The translations under genes were made by a program, and so were the position numbers. Under the pieces are notes generated by a model, which was not told the DNA's origin, ran no database searches, and saw only the letters and a list, made by a program, of their open reading frames with translations. From Erigeron canadensis (lineage: Eukaryota; Streptophyta; Magnoliopsida; Asterales; Asteraceae), in contig NC_057769.1 of NCBI RefSeq assembly GCF_010389155.1, positions 35,263,548 through 35,327,547 on the forward strand: a DNA stretch of 64,000 bases, in the 5' to 3' direction. Numbering within the stretch: the stretch's first letter is position 1; every line of letters starts with the position of its first letter. Shown here one piece after another: positions 26,094 through 36,896 of the stretch.

Positions 26094-26640
26094 TAGGGGT
26101 GTTCATTTGGTCGGGTTTTGGGGGAATAGAGTTATTCGGTTTGGGTTATTCGGTTTTTTAAGAATCAGTAAACCGCCTATTGCCCAATCCATATATGTGG
26201 TCACCCAATCCAAACCACCCAAATAAAGTTTGGGTTATTTAGTCGGGTTTTGGATTACCCAAATTAAAAAAGTTTTCAAGTTTTAATTTAATATATTTGA
26301 ATAATCATGCAATCCGAATGTTAATGTACACCATTTTGTTTATTCATGATAAGGTTATTCAAATAACTACGTGTATTATTTTTAAATTATTTAAATAATT
26401 GAAGTTGTATTTATGTCATTTAAATTAGGTTATTATAGTTTTATTAAACATTAAATGCTTAATCGGGTTTCGGTTGGGGCCCAATTGAAAATTTTCTAAA
26501 CCAAAACCGAACCATTTAACAACTTCCTTAATCGGTTTCACCCAAACACAAAACCAAATTCGAATAACCCAATCCAAATAGTACACAAGTCAAATGGATT
26601 GGGTGGGTTATTCGGTTAATCCGGATAATGAACACCCCTA
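26094..26640. mobile_element. hAT-type MITE with perfect 8-bp target duplication (547 bp)
   Basis: It starts TAGGGGTGTTCATT and ends AATGAACACCCCTA, an exact 14-bp inverted repeat. It is flanked on both sides by ATTGACTG (26086-26093 and 26641-26648). It belongs to the same style of element as its neighbour 50 bp to the left, with TTTGGGTTATTCGG-type interior repeats. Its perfect duplication suggests a younger insertion. Confidence 0.92.
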
Positions 26641-26879
26641 ATTGACTGTTGCTAGTTGTTAATGGTTTTTTTTCTAAGTACTACTCGTACCATGTAAAAA
26701 GTGCCCAAATAATAACTTACTAACATATTAAACCTTGAAGTTAAGGTTTTGATCGCTACACAATTTATTGATCATAATAAGCCATACGAGTCTTTCCATT
26801 CCCTTTCAATAGCTTTAAGTAGGTGATTGACTGTTGTAGTGTGATCATGATAAATAATAAACGCATGTCCGAAAATAAT

Positions 26880-27230
26880 TTAACCCTATGAGGTCACACG
26901 AAATGACACAATAACTATATATTATTATTTAGTATATTAGAGTAATATATTAATTAATTTAATCACGAAATGATTAATTTAAATAAGTTAAAGGGTTAAT
27001 TGTATTTAAATTAATTAGAAAGAGGTTTAATTGTGAAATAAGATAATTAGGGTTGGACTCTAATTGGACTAAATTGGGGCCGGTTTTTCTAGGCTCATTA
27101 GAGGCCTTAATTGACTTGTTTATCAAGTCATTATGCCCTAATATTTCCATATAAATAGAAGCTTAAATCTAAGGGTTTTAGCATTCATTCACACAAGGAA
27201 AAACCTCATGTGTTTATTGTAGAGATACAT
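26880..27230 (+). mobile_element. Possible LTR-retrotransposon fragment
   Basis: A promoter-like piece with CCATATAAATAGAAGC (about 27148), followed by a leader-like CATTCATTCACACAAGG, resembles plant LTR promoters and has no associated gene. No long terminal repeat pair or target duplication was found, so the call is weak. Confidence 0.25.
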
Positions 27231-27942
27231 GGTAACAACTATGGTTCATGTGCACATGATACCATGATAGATCCCAAATTCTTTTCACAAGATGCAGTTA
27301 CATGACCACAATCAGAAGTAGAGGAGGGAAAATAGGCGGATTGGGTACTGAGTCAACACGGGTAGTTTTTGTGTACGGGTCATATCAGAAATGTATTATG
27401 AGTAATTAATTCACCAAATACAATAATAACAATCATATCATTTCAATACTAATCTTATTATTTAAAATTAATTGATTTAGAAGGTTTTATGCATAAATAA
27501 TCCACCTTGGGTGACATTTGACCTGTTCAACGCATCGTATTACATAAAGACATTTTATTTGTGTTTCCCACTTACCCGTTTGACCCGTTAGGAATATTAC
27601 ATAACCTATATAGAACCCATTAGTACATAAATGGGTCGAAACTCCCACCTCTGGTTAAAAGTAAGGGATGAAGAATGAAAAGCAAACCTACAAAGATACT
27701 TTCCCTGGACATCAAAAAATGCTAACAGAGCTTACCAATACCAAGGAATCTGCAAAATGTTTCAAATGACATTAAATCCTTCCTACATCCATAAACCATT
27801 ATTACTTTCAAAGCTATTGACTCCAACCTAACGACGAATTAACACAAGACTGGAATATATGCGGCTTCATATTAATACATATACATAGACGTTATGACCA
27901 GAGAGTGAAGAAAAGCGAAACTACAAGAAGTTCATGGCGCTC

Positions 27943-28019
27943 CTACAACAAGATGCTTCCGTTGACCAAGTTTAAAGCCAGATAACCGAATAGTCCTAGA
28001 GTAACAGGTGAAGTGGCAC
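27943..28019 (-). other. Exon-like segment, unassigned
   Basis: After a good acceptor (TTTCTTTATAG) the minus strand reads ATSPVTLGLFGYLALNLVNG, then SILL and a stop. It lies downstream of the eEF1B gene and has no obvious partner exons. It may be a captured or orphan last exon; no family was recognised. Confidence 0.25.
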
Positions 28020-28062
28020 CTATAAAGAAACAAACATACCACATAAAGAAGGTCAAATACTT

Positions 28063-28303
28063 AGGCACAATTTCAACTTAGTATGCCAAAAATATTTGTC
28101 AAAATTTATACAAGATCAGTAATTGTAAACCTAAAAATTATTTTAAAAAACGATTTAGAAGGTTTTTGGCAAGTAAAATATACTTTTGGGTGCTTTCGAC
28201 TTGTTTGACCCATTTGACCCATTTAACTTTAACCATTGAACTGTTAGAAGTATAAAACCGCCTGAATTGACTAGTTCATAAGTAAACGGGCTGGAATTGG
28301 CAC
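28063..28303. repeat. Dispersed repeat, copy A (pair with 38353-38645)
   Basis: The segment matches 38353-38645 in the same orientation at high identity. Shared blocks include GGCACAATTTCAA, TTTATACAAG, CGATTTAGAAGGTTTTTGGC and TTCATAAGTAAACGGGCTG. The ends (GGCACAATTTC and GGAATTGGCAC) are loosely inverted, which suggests a MITE. It lies 280 bp beyond the eEF1B stop. Confidence 0.7.
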
Positions 28304-28582
28304 GCTTTTAACTTAGTTTTAAAAATCAATTCTTGGCTAGTTGGCTTTTTAAATAAATTGACTGGAGAGCAAGATAAAAAAAAACACGCTGGAAGGAAAT
28401 CTAATGGTAGTCACAATAAACTTTTAAGCATTCAGTATTGATAGTTCCACATACAAAGGTAAGATCAAACAGAAATTCACAGAGATATAGAACGATACAA
28501 GGATAGAACAATCCCGACCAGCTAAATATAAGCAAAACTTGAACTTTGGAGCCGACGAACCCTATCTAAGCAGGGTTGCCAT

Positions 28583-31500
28583 TTAAATCTTGTTAAATGC
28601 AACAATGTCACAGCTCTGAACATATTCATTGATTGGCTCAACTGTAAGACGCTCCTCTATGAGATCATCAACCGAAACAAGATCATCAATGATAGTCAAC
28701 ATGATGGTCAACTTCTTAATCCCATAACCGACTGCAACAAGTTTTGCTGTAAATGAAACAAAATAAACAGCGTTAGGAGGTGTTTTTTTAATTTGCTGAT
28801 CCACTTATAGTTCTAGAGCTCCACACTACAAATTGCTTGTAAAATTGCAACAATGTTCTAAAGCTTAAAAGGGGTCTATGATGCTACGACATATATACTT
28901 GATCACTTTTCTATAGCTAAATGTTAGTCTTCTAAAACAAGTGAAGCTTTCTCGGTGTGCATGATGCTTTTAAAATGACTATGTGATGGTAAGGTTGGTT
29001 GTTTTAAAAAGGAAAGTGAAATTTCCAATATCCAAATAGCTTCCTACCACACAATCCATTCACATATTAAATACTCGTATAAGTCAACTATAAAGCTTAT
29101 AACCAGTATTTTGAGCGTTGAGACGTATATGAAACTGATAGGGTGAGTTATTTTGAGAAATTATAAAAAAAAAAAAGAACGCGAGAACAAATATGGACCA
29201 CACATTCTCTCTCTTCAATTAAATAATAAAACTCACCCAAATTATTCAAAATGTTTTATCTCACAAACCGTAAATCGTTAGATGAAACAAAAAACATGGT
29301 AGTCTTAAAATTTCGTCCTCTTTCATTAGAGATCCAATTCGATATACTTTTGACGACTTCTTAATTTTCGTTTTCTTTTTGGTATTTACACATGTAGGTT
29401 GAACAAAAATTATGATTCGGAACGGGCTTTGCCCTTAAGGATATTCATAAACCAAAGCTAGTGGGGGTGATAGGTCATTGAGGGTGATAGGTCATAGGGG
29501 GTGACCGGTGATGGGTGATCTACCTAACGGGCTCCGCCCTTAACCTTCATTGTTATGTACATATGTTCATTTACTAATTTAAATGTGAAAACAATGATTC
29601 TACACATGTGTAGGTACACAAGTACAAGATGAAAAAAAAAAACAAAAATTAAAAAGTCATCAAAAGTATATCGAATTGGATCCCTAATGAAAGAGGACGA
29701 AATTTTAAGACTACCCATGCTTTTTGTTTCGTCTAACGATTTACGGTTTGTGAGATAATGCATTTTGAATGATTTGGTAAATTTTATTATTTAATTGAAG
29801 AGAGAGAAAGAGAGAAAAAAAGGGTGGTCCAGAATAGTTCTTGAGTTCTTTTTTATTTGTGGGTTCTTGAATAACCCTTCCTCTGAAACTGATATTCTAA
29901 ATGACAAGAGGCGTCAAACTAAAGTTCTAAACTTTTAAAGTCAGTGACTTATCTAAAAGGTCAATTTAGATTTTTTTTTATTGAAAATCAAATTATGAAA
30001 TAAGCAAAATAGTGAACGGGCCAAACAGGAGAAGTTGAAAGTTGACTAAAGTCTACTTTTAATGCATACAAGCTCCTAAAAAGTTTGTAGCACATTTACT
30101 TGTTATAAGTTAAAACAGAACCCATTACTTAATTAAAAAAACGGGCAAAGATGAAATGAGTACCAACCCAATCCACCCAGCCCGTGTTGTCCTGTACCAG
30201 CAAAATAGCCAATTTAACCATTTGAGATGTCATCCAACCCCTCATCAGCCTATTCATAAAAAAAATGAATGCAAAAGTAAAATAGCAAACCATACATGCT
30301 CCCCACAGAAGCCCTGGCAGCTCAACACTACGAACAGCCTCCTCTAGCTTCTTCATGTCTGTCTCATCATCCCATGGCTTTATATCCATAAGAACTGATG
30401 ACTTTCCACCTAAACAAAGTTTTATGCATGTTATTCATCTAATAAAATGACAAATACATGGCTCCTGAAATCGTAACTAATCCTCTAATACACCATTTCT
30501 GAAGAAAATTAATGCAAAAAAACACAAGATAAAGGCAAATAAATACAACTTACTCTCTTTCTTCTTTGTAGATGCTTTTGCTTGATCCCTCTCTTCAGCT
30601 GCCTTCTTTTCCTCTTCTGTCTCATCCCCAAAAAGATCAAGATCATCATCATCATCTGCTGCAAACTCCTGAGAAATCCACATGCACAAAAATCAAAGTT
30701 AAAAGAATGTGCAAAGCCACTTTGCTAACACCAAAAACTATTAGATTCTCATGCTAGAAGACAAATATCTGACCAAATATTACAGTATTGTCACAATCCG
30801 CCAAGTAGAAAAAAGTAGGTGACAAAATGCCCTAAACAATATTTTTAAAAATTCACCCACTTATTTAAAGGCACAACTAAATGTTCTACCATAACTATTG
30901 CATCAGGTTCTTACATGTATTTTTATATATTTATAACATGAAGTAGACATTTAGAATCAGCTGAAAGATTATATTAACTAAAAAAAAATCAACATAGAAG
31001 AAGTGATACATACCTTGGCAGCTTCCTTTGGGGGGGCAGCTTCTGCAGATGGAGCTTGAGCAGAGATACTCACTCCAGCAGCTTTACCAGGGAAACTACA
31101 TAATTTAATTTCATAAAATAAGTAATAAATCTAACAACCTATATATGATCAAAGAAAGTCATCACAATTAACATTTCAGAAAATTAAAATAGTGGTGATG
31201 TACATTTTCCCTGAAAAATATTAAATTTCCAATATATTTGGATAATGAACTAAGCCGCAAAGATATCAAATATAGATACACCTTTCACCTAGGTCAACTA
31301 TACGTCACAACAGAAGAGTAAAGGAAAACAATATATCGAGCTATTTTGGGCACCATACTCAAATCCTATTAATTTTTACAACTCCTTGACTACTTCTATC
31401 ATCCGCGTTCCCCTTCAAAATGGCATACACCTCAGTTGTTTAGTGACACCAATTACAGAGCCTAATCTTTTCTCAAGCATGAAAGGCAGATGAAGTAGAT

Positions 31501-32393
31501 ATAATGATGAAAAGAAAGGGATGAGATTTAAAATTCCTTAAAGTTCTTGAGAGGAAGAAAAACAGTTAACAATCATAACTATTATATCAGAGGTAGTTTT
31601 ATTCTTGATTTTGTTTTCTCTAAAACTTGTAAACAAATAGAAGAAAATAGTAGCTACAACTTCCCACTGGCCTTCTTTCCGAGTAAAAACATCCTGATAT
31701 GATTTGCTTAGGTTCTATATTTCCAAAAATTTGACTACAAAAGTCAAAACAGAGTATAAAAACAGCCATAGCACCTTAGTGCCACTAACATAACACAATA
31801 TGAAATACACAATCCAAAAACCATATATGACATTTTAATAGTTTTTCTCCCTCCCCAATTTCTTTCGAATCCTTTTCTTCCACTATTCCACATGCTTTTC
31901 AGTATTCGACAATCCCAATCTACCTGGCAATAAATCTTTTACATGACCCTATATAGCGAAGTCCACAACAATGAATTGCTTTTAGTTGTGTTACCGCTTA
32001 CGCCACTCCTGAATTTCCTTTCCCATAATCTAAGGGCAAAAGTAATAAAAAAGAATTCCAGAAAGACATCCACATAATGTCTCAATCATGAGCAATTCAT
32101 TACTAACTTTCAAGTACAACAAAGGGATATATAAAGAGTCCAACATCATCCTATCTTACCCTAAAAATGTGTTTACATAATACCTAGAATAACAAGCTAA
32201 CTAACAGCTGAATCACAATCAATTTATACATTCATTTAACAACTAGCTCATATTAAACACACTTACCGACAAAATCCTAATAAACTTTAGAGTAATCGCC
32301 CTTTAAAAAGCTAAAGCTGTTTTCCAAAATCATAACAATTCTGATTTCTAAAGTCTAAATTATCAGCAAAATGTTAACTAAAAAACATGTAAT

Positions 32394-32445
<52 letters not shown>

Positions 32446-32740
32446 CCTTGAAGCAAGCTTAGAAGCAACAGTGTCATACCACTGACAAGCAGTTGGGTAT
32501 AAATCAGCACTTGGTTTTTCCAAAACAGCTGCATATACTTTCACATCATCTTTTGTAATTTCATCTCTATATATCAAATAAATTATACACATTAAAATCA
32601 TTAAATAAATAAAAATAACAATATTATGTAAAATAATTAAATAAAAATACTGACCCAGAGATGAAGGTTTTTCCTGAGAGGAAAGATTCAAGGGATTTCA
32701 GGCCTGCTTCGGTGTGTAGATCGGAGAAAGTAACGGCCAT
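28583..32740 (-). CDS. Translation elongation factor 1B, beta/delta guanine-exchange subunit
   Basis: Six minus-strand exons (32740..32655, 32566..32447, 31095..31014, 30668..30554, 30409..30296, 28746..28583) join in phase to 226 residues, the usual plant length. The protein catalyses GDP-GTP exchange on eEF1A in the cytosol. It begins [20 protein letters not shown], then a GST-C-like N-domain to about residue 70, an Ala/Pro linker, an acidic block [20 protein letters not shown] and a Lys-rich hinge. The conserved exchange domain starts [16 protein letters not shown], with [12 protein letters not shown] across an exon join, and ends [10 protein letters not shown]. Intron 5 carries a Mutator-like MITE. 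A (CT)n(AT)n tract starts a few bases past the exon 2 donor. Confidence 0.96.
29141..29883. mobile_element. Mutator-like MITE with long arms and 11-bp target duplication
   Basis: The element lies in intron 5 of eEF1B and is flanked by an exact TGAAACTGATA (29130-29140 and 29884-29894). The left end GGGTGAGTTATTTTGAG and the reversed right end AGGAAGGGTTATTCAAG are related, and the inverted arms extend over about 250 bp (for example GGACCAC, CTCACAAACCGTAAATCGTT, AAATTTCGTCCTCTTTCATT). The centre holds short GGTGATAGGTCAT repeats and the pair CGGGCTTTGCCCTTAA and CGGGCTCCGCCCTTAA. It has no transposase. Arm length and a duplication of 9 to 11 bp fit Mutator-like elements. Confidence 0.88.
32394..32440. 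repeat. (AT)n(AG)n compound microsatellite
   Basis: About ten AT units followed by about thirteen AG units. On the gene strand this is a (CT)n(AT)n run that begins within ten bases of the eEF1B exon 2 splice donor. Confidence 0.9.
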
Positions 32741-32822
32741 CTCTACTGTATATGTATGTATAGATTGTACGTAGAGATGAGAGTGGCGGCAGAGAGTGTG
32801 AGAAGGAAGTACTTGAGAGATG

Positions 32823-32830
32823 TATTTATA
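32823..32830 (-). promoter_or_regulatory. TATA box of eEF1B
   Basis: TATAAATA on the minus strand sits about 85 bp upstream of the start codon, giving an expected leader of roughly 55 nt. Confidence 0.55.
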
Positions 32831-32854
32831 TTTGGACCGGGATTCGTGGGACAC

Positions 32855-32862
32855 AAACCCTA
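32855..32862 (+). promoter_or_regulatory. Telo-box upstream of eEF1B
   Basis: AAACCCTA lies about 30 bp upstream of the TATA box. Telo-boxes are well known near plant eEF1A and ribosomal-protein genes, so this placement fits a translation factor. Confidence 0.5.
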
Positions 32863-33114
32863 GATCCAATGTAGCATTATCCTTTTTAGATGCCTCATTT
32901 TGTTTCTTTGTTTTTTTTTTTTTTCAAAATGTTTGATATGACTGAAATGTAAAAATGTAACCTAACATGTAACAATCGATACATTGTCAAAAATCAATAC
33001 TGGTGAAATTAAGAAATTGAATAGATTATTTAAGTATTTTTTTTTAAGACTATGTATCATTACTTTTTTTTATATGATAAATTTTTTGTTAAGCAATATA
33101 CTCGTATTTATATA

Positions 33115-33657
33115 CTGTAAAACCTTTATAAATTAATAATGTTGGGATCGAAGTTTTTTTATAAATTTATCGAGATATTACTATATCGATAAATTAATAA
33201 ATTATTAATTTAAAGATATTTATATATGACCTTCAAAATTTCCATTTTTAATTTCCATTTTCAATTTATGTTCACACATTAAATCAAATAAACTAGTTAA
33301 GTGCATTGTTTTGAATTGAAGGTAGTTCAATGTACTAGAAGATAATACCTCAACTCTTAAATGCGATGAGAAAATTTAAATATGAATTCAATATAGATTC
33401 CAAGTTCCAAAAAAAACAAGTGACTATAAATTCATTTTTTACTAAACAATGTTAGAATTTTGAAATATTTAAAAAATTATTAATTTATAATTTTATTGGG
33501 ACTAGTATATTTACATTAAGATTTTGAAAAAGTTATTATCTTATTATTTTATTGATTGAGGTCCAATTTTGTACTGGTCCTAAGTTGGGACCGGTCAAAT
33601 TATTAATTTTATCGAGGTTATTAATTTATCGAGTATTAGATTATAGAGGTTATACTG
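33115..33657. mobile_element. Emigrant-like MITE (pogo/mariner type)
   Basis: The left end CTGTAAAACCTTTATAAATT and the reversed right end CAGTATAACCTCTATAAT are inverted and closely resemble the Emigrant terminus known from Arabidopsis. TA flanks both sides. The length (543 bp) fits that family. The interior carries ATCGATAAATTAATA and GGGACCGGTCAAAT-type sequence and no gene. Confidence 0.85.
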
Positions 33658-34274
33658 TAATTATTAACAAAAAAGTTAGGTAAAAATATTTTTGTTCTTT
33701 TCCAAAAACTAAATCTAAGATATCAAATCAAGTCAACCAATTATTGATGGAATGATGGGAATAGTTAAGCTAGGACAACCTCCACTATTAAATTAAAATC
33801 AACTATAAAATTTCAATGTTAATAATTAAACATTCTAAAATTGTTGAAAAATTAAATTTAAGTTTAAATTTTAAGTTTTATAACTAAAATAAACAAACTA
33901 TTTATGCGGATATTCCAACTTTTTATGTCACTCGAAGATAGTTTAATAATGAAAGATGTATACCATATATGAAGGATTCATTACATATCTTTTTAACCAT
34001 GATATTATACGACTCGAACATGATAATGGATTTTTTTTGTTAACAACAGTGGTAATTGGGCTCAACGGCATGCCTCTTCATCGTTCGATAAAGATTGATC
34101 GCGTTACCAGCATAGTCAATCCGAAGACATGATTGGTGGTGGAAGTCTCACTGCCATTCTGGAGAAAACTAGCTAAATGTCAGAGAAAACTCCAATGCTC
34201 TACCGCATTGGCAAAGACTTCTCAATATGTTTTTGAATATTTTAATGTTTATTTATTAGTTTGTATTTTGAATA

Positions 34275-36241
34275 TTTTGGCAAAACTGGTGAAAAGACTT
34301 GACTTGGTTTAAGAAAAGATTTAAGAATCTTTTTTTATTATTTATTTATTTTTTTTAGTAGTACCTCACTGCGTTGCAGTGGGAGGTTCCATTCCCCACT
34401 GTGCCACAGTGGGAGCAAAACATCAATCAGGTTCGAGGATTTCCACTGCGCCGCAGTGGGAGGGTTCATCACCTCCGCAGTGGGCACCCAAATCAGCAAC
34501 AACACAAACTTATTTTGACTCTTTGATCAACCTATAACATTCCAAAACAAAACCAAACTTCATAATCAATATTTATGAGATACAAACAAGTATTTGACAC
34601 ATTTTCAAACATAGTTACAATATCCATTTGATTTAACATTCATGTACACAATCAAATGGGTCATTTATCCACATTGACATCTTTCAGATCAAGAAACATG
34701 TTCAAATACCAAAAGCCCATTCATACTACATATTTATAGAAAATATACCAAAACCAAGTTTACCAAAATGACAATGTATCACGAGCCATGATGAGGTGAG
34801 ATATCTAAATGTCTACACCAAAAACACCATCCTTTCAAGGATGGTCAAACCTTCTACCTTTCCAAAGCAACTTCTAACACTTCAAACTTCAAATTTGTCA
34901 AGGTCCTAGTCCCTTTCTTCCGGAACCGCCTATAAAATGGTAAACAACTAAAATATAAGCAAAGACTTAGTGAATATACTTGCATACATTTATGAACACG
35001 AAGGAGGGCAATACACAAAGGACTATCACATGTAACCTATGACACCGTCGTGCCATACCTACATGTTCACCTTTGCACTTTAACGCTATGCATGGATCCA
35101 TATAAGCCAAACAACATAATCAATAACACATATCGGGATTCTTAGGTCCCGGAGGTTCTTAGGCCTCATACACAAGGGGTTCTTAGGCTCCGCTAATCAC
35201 ATTTCGGGATTCTTAGGTCCCGGAGGTTCTTAGGCCTCATAATCACAATGCCCCACAGGGGCTTTAACGCCAAATCGATTTCCATACATGAAGTCCATCA
35301 TCATATAGAAATCGACCCAACGTATACACAAGTGTATGCAACCTCCTCCACAACTCGAACAAAAACTCGATAATATGTCAATGCACAAATACAAGCTTCA
35401 ACCTATAATCATATCATAATATGCATAAGCTTACATTCACAATCTTGACTAACTCAACTTAGTCATTTTTATCATTCACTAGCCTTTCTCAATCCAAATC
35501 CATCCTATTTGTCATTATTGAGTTGCTTTCACTTTCAATAATTTCACTAGGTAGTTCAATCTACCACTTTCATCATCATTTCATCAACTTAAATGAAAAT
35601 CAACTTTATCAAGTTAACACATATATTTCTTACTCAAACTTATCATACAACTCAATGACAAACTAGGTTATCTAAGAATTTGGAGAAAAATTATACATAA
35701 TTCAATTTCTAGCAAAAATCCCCAATTTTGGGTATCTCAAGAACCCTAATTTCTCAAAATAATCAAAATTAGGTTAAAGGTTTATTACCTTAAGGATTCA
35801 GAACAATTTCAAGACTTTAAGTGGAAATTTCTCCCCTTCCTCTTTTTTCTTGTAATTTTCGGCCACCCCTCACACACCAAACCCTAACTTTTAATTTTTA
35901 TGAGATGTTGAAAGATTATTATTGTTGTTATTATTAATTCCTGGAGAATTCTTGAATTAATTAGAGAATGAGAATTTGTATGATGAAACTAGGAAGGAGA
36001 TGCATGAAGAAATGGTGGAGAGCAAATGAAAGTATGAGTTAAAGAAACAGAAGTTGGCTGGCACTTATCCTGAGTGCCACGCCCTTAATTCAAAAATAGA
36101 GGGTATTTTATCTGCTCTCCGCTAAAGTTTCAACTAAATTAACCCCATATCCAAAAATAAAATGCTAGGAAATTAATTTAATGTCAAAACTATAAAAAGA
36201 GGTTAATTTCTTTATCTAAAAAAAAACTTTGGGGTGTTACA
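34275..36241 (-). mobile_element. Probable solo LTR (Ty3/gypsy type), antisense
   Basis: The right edge reads GGGGTGTTACA on the plus strand, so on the minus strand the element starts TGTAACACCCC, a common start of plant gypsy LTRs. The 2 kb to its left has no reading frame and carries a cluster of CCACTGCGCCGCAGTGGG-type palindromes (34352-34490) and a 36-bp direct repeat (35134-35240). The left edge and a 5-bp target duplication could not be fixed, and no internal retrotransposon genes are present. Confidence 0.5.
35134..35240. repeat. Direct repeat of about 36 bp within the LTR-like region
   Basis: CGGGATTCTTAGGTCCCGGA then GGTTCTTAGGCCTCAT occurs at 35134 and again at 35205, with a partial third copy between them. 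Confidence 0.85.
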
Positions 36242-36896
36242 TTTGGCTTGTAGATTACACACATGAAGTATAATATGTAGTTGAAGTTTACCATTAAAGT
36301 GTTTTTAAGTATGACATGTTTAAACCAATTGATCATAGATCAATTTGTATCGTCATCATGTGATTACATAGGTTCATAGATGAAAATGACAAGTAAAATG
36401 TTTAAATCATGTCAAAAACAAGCGAAAAAACTATATATTGTAATTCATGTGTAAGAATAGTGAATCACCAAACATGAGTTATATGCAGTGTACAAACTGA
36501 ATATCAAGACGATAAATGAGATCAAATGGTTTTTGCCTTTTTATTTTTTGTTTTAAGTATGACATGTTTAATAAAGAAATAAACTACACAACTTATAGAA
36601 GGGGAAACAACATAATAAATATATGAATAATTTAAATTTAAATTTAAAATATAGTTAATTAATTAGGAAATATTTAAATATTTTAATTTAAATTTAATAA
36701 ATCATCATCATAAAAGGGTGTAGAAACCCCTAAACTGTTATTGACAAACATGCCCTTTACAGAGAAAACCCTGTCTAAACCCCCCATCTCTCACAGGTAA
36801 GAAAAAGAAATCTTATCTCCAACGACCTCTCAATTTCAATTATCTACTCCATCATCATCATCACTGCAACTAAAACTAACTGTCACACAATTAAAA

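Noticed and set aside
25460..26640. Possible CRISPR-like or satellite array because of repeated GGGTTATTCGG units
   Set aside because: The repeats have no regular spacing, and the segment is fully explained by two hAT-type MITEs with terminal repeats.
29524..29763. Open frame of 79 codons
   Set aside because: It lies in one arm of the Mutator-like MITE and reflects transposon sequence, not a gene.
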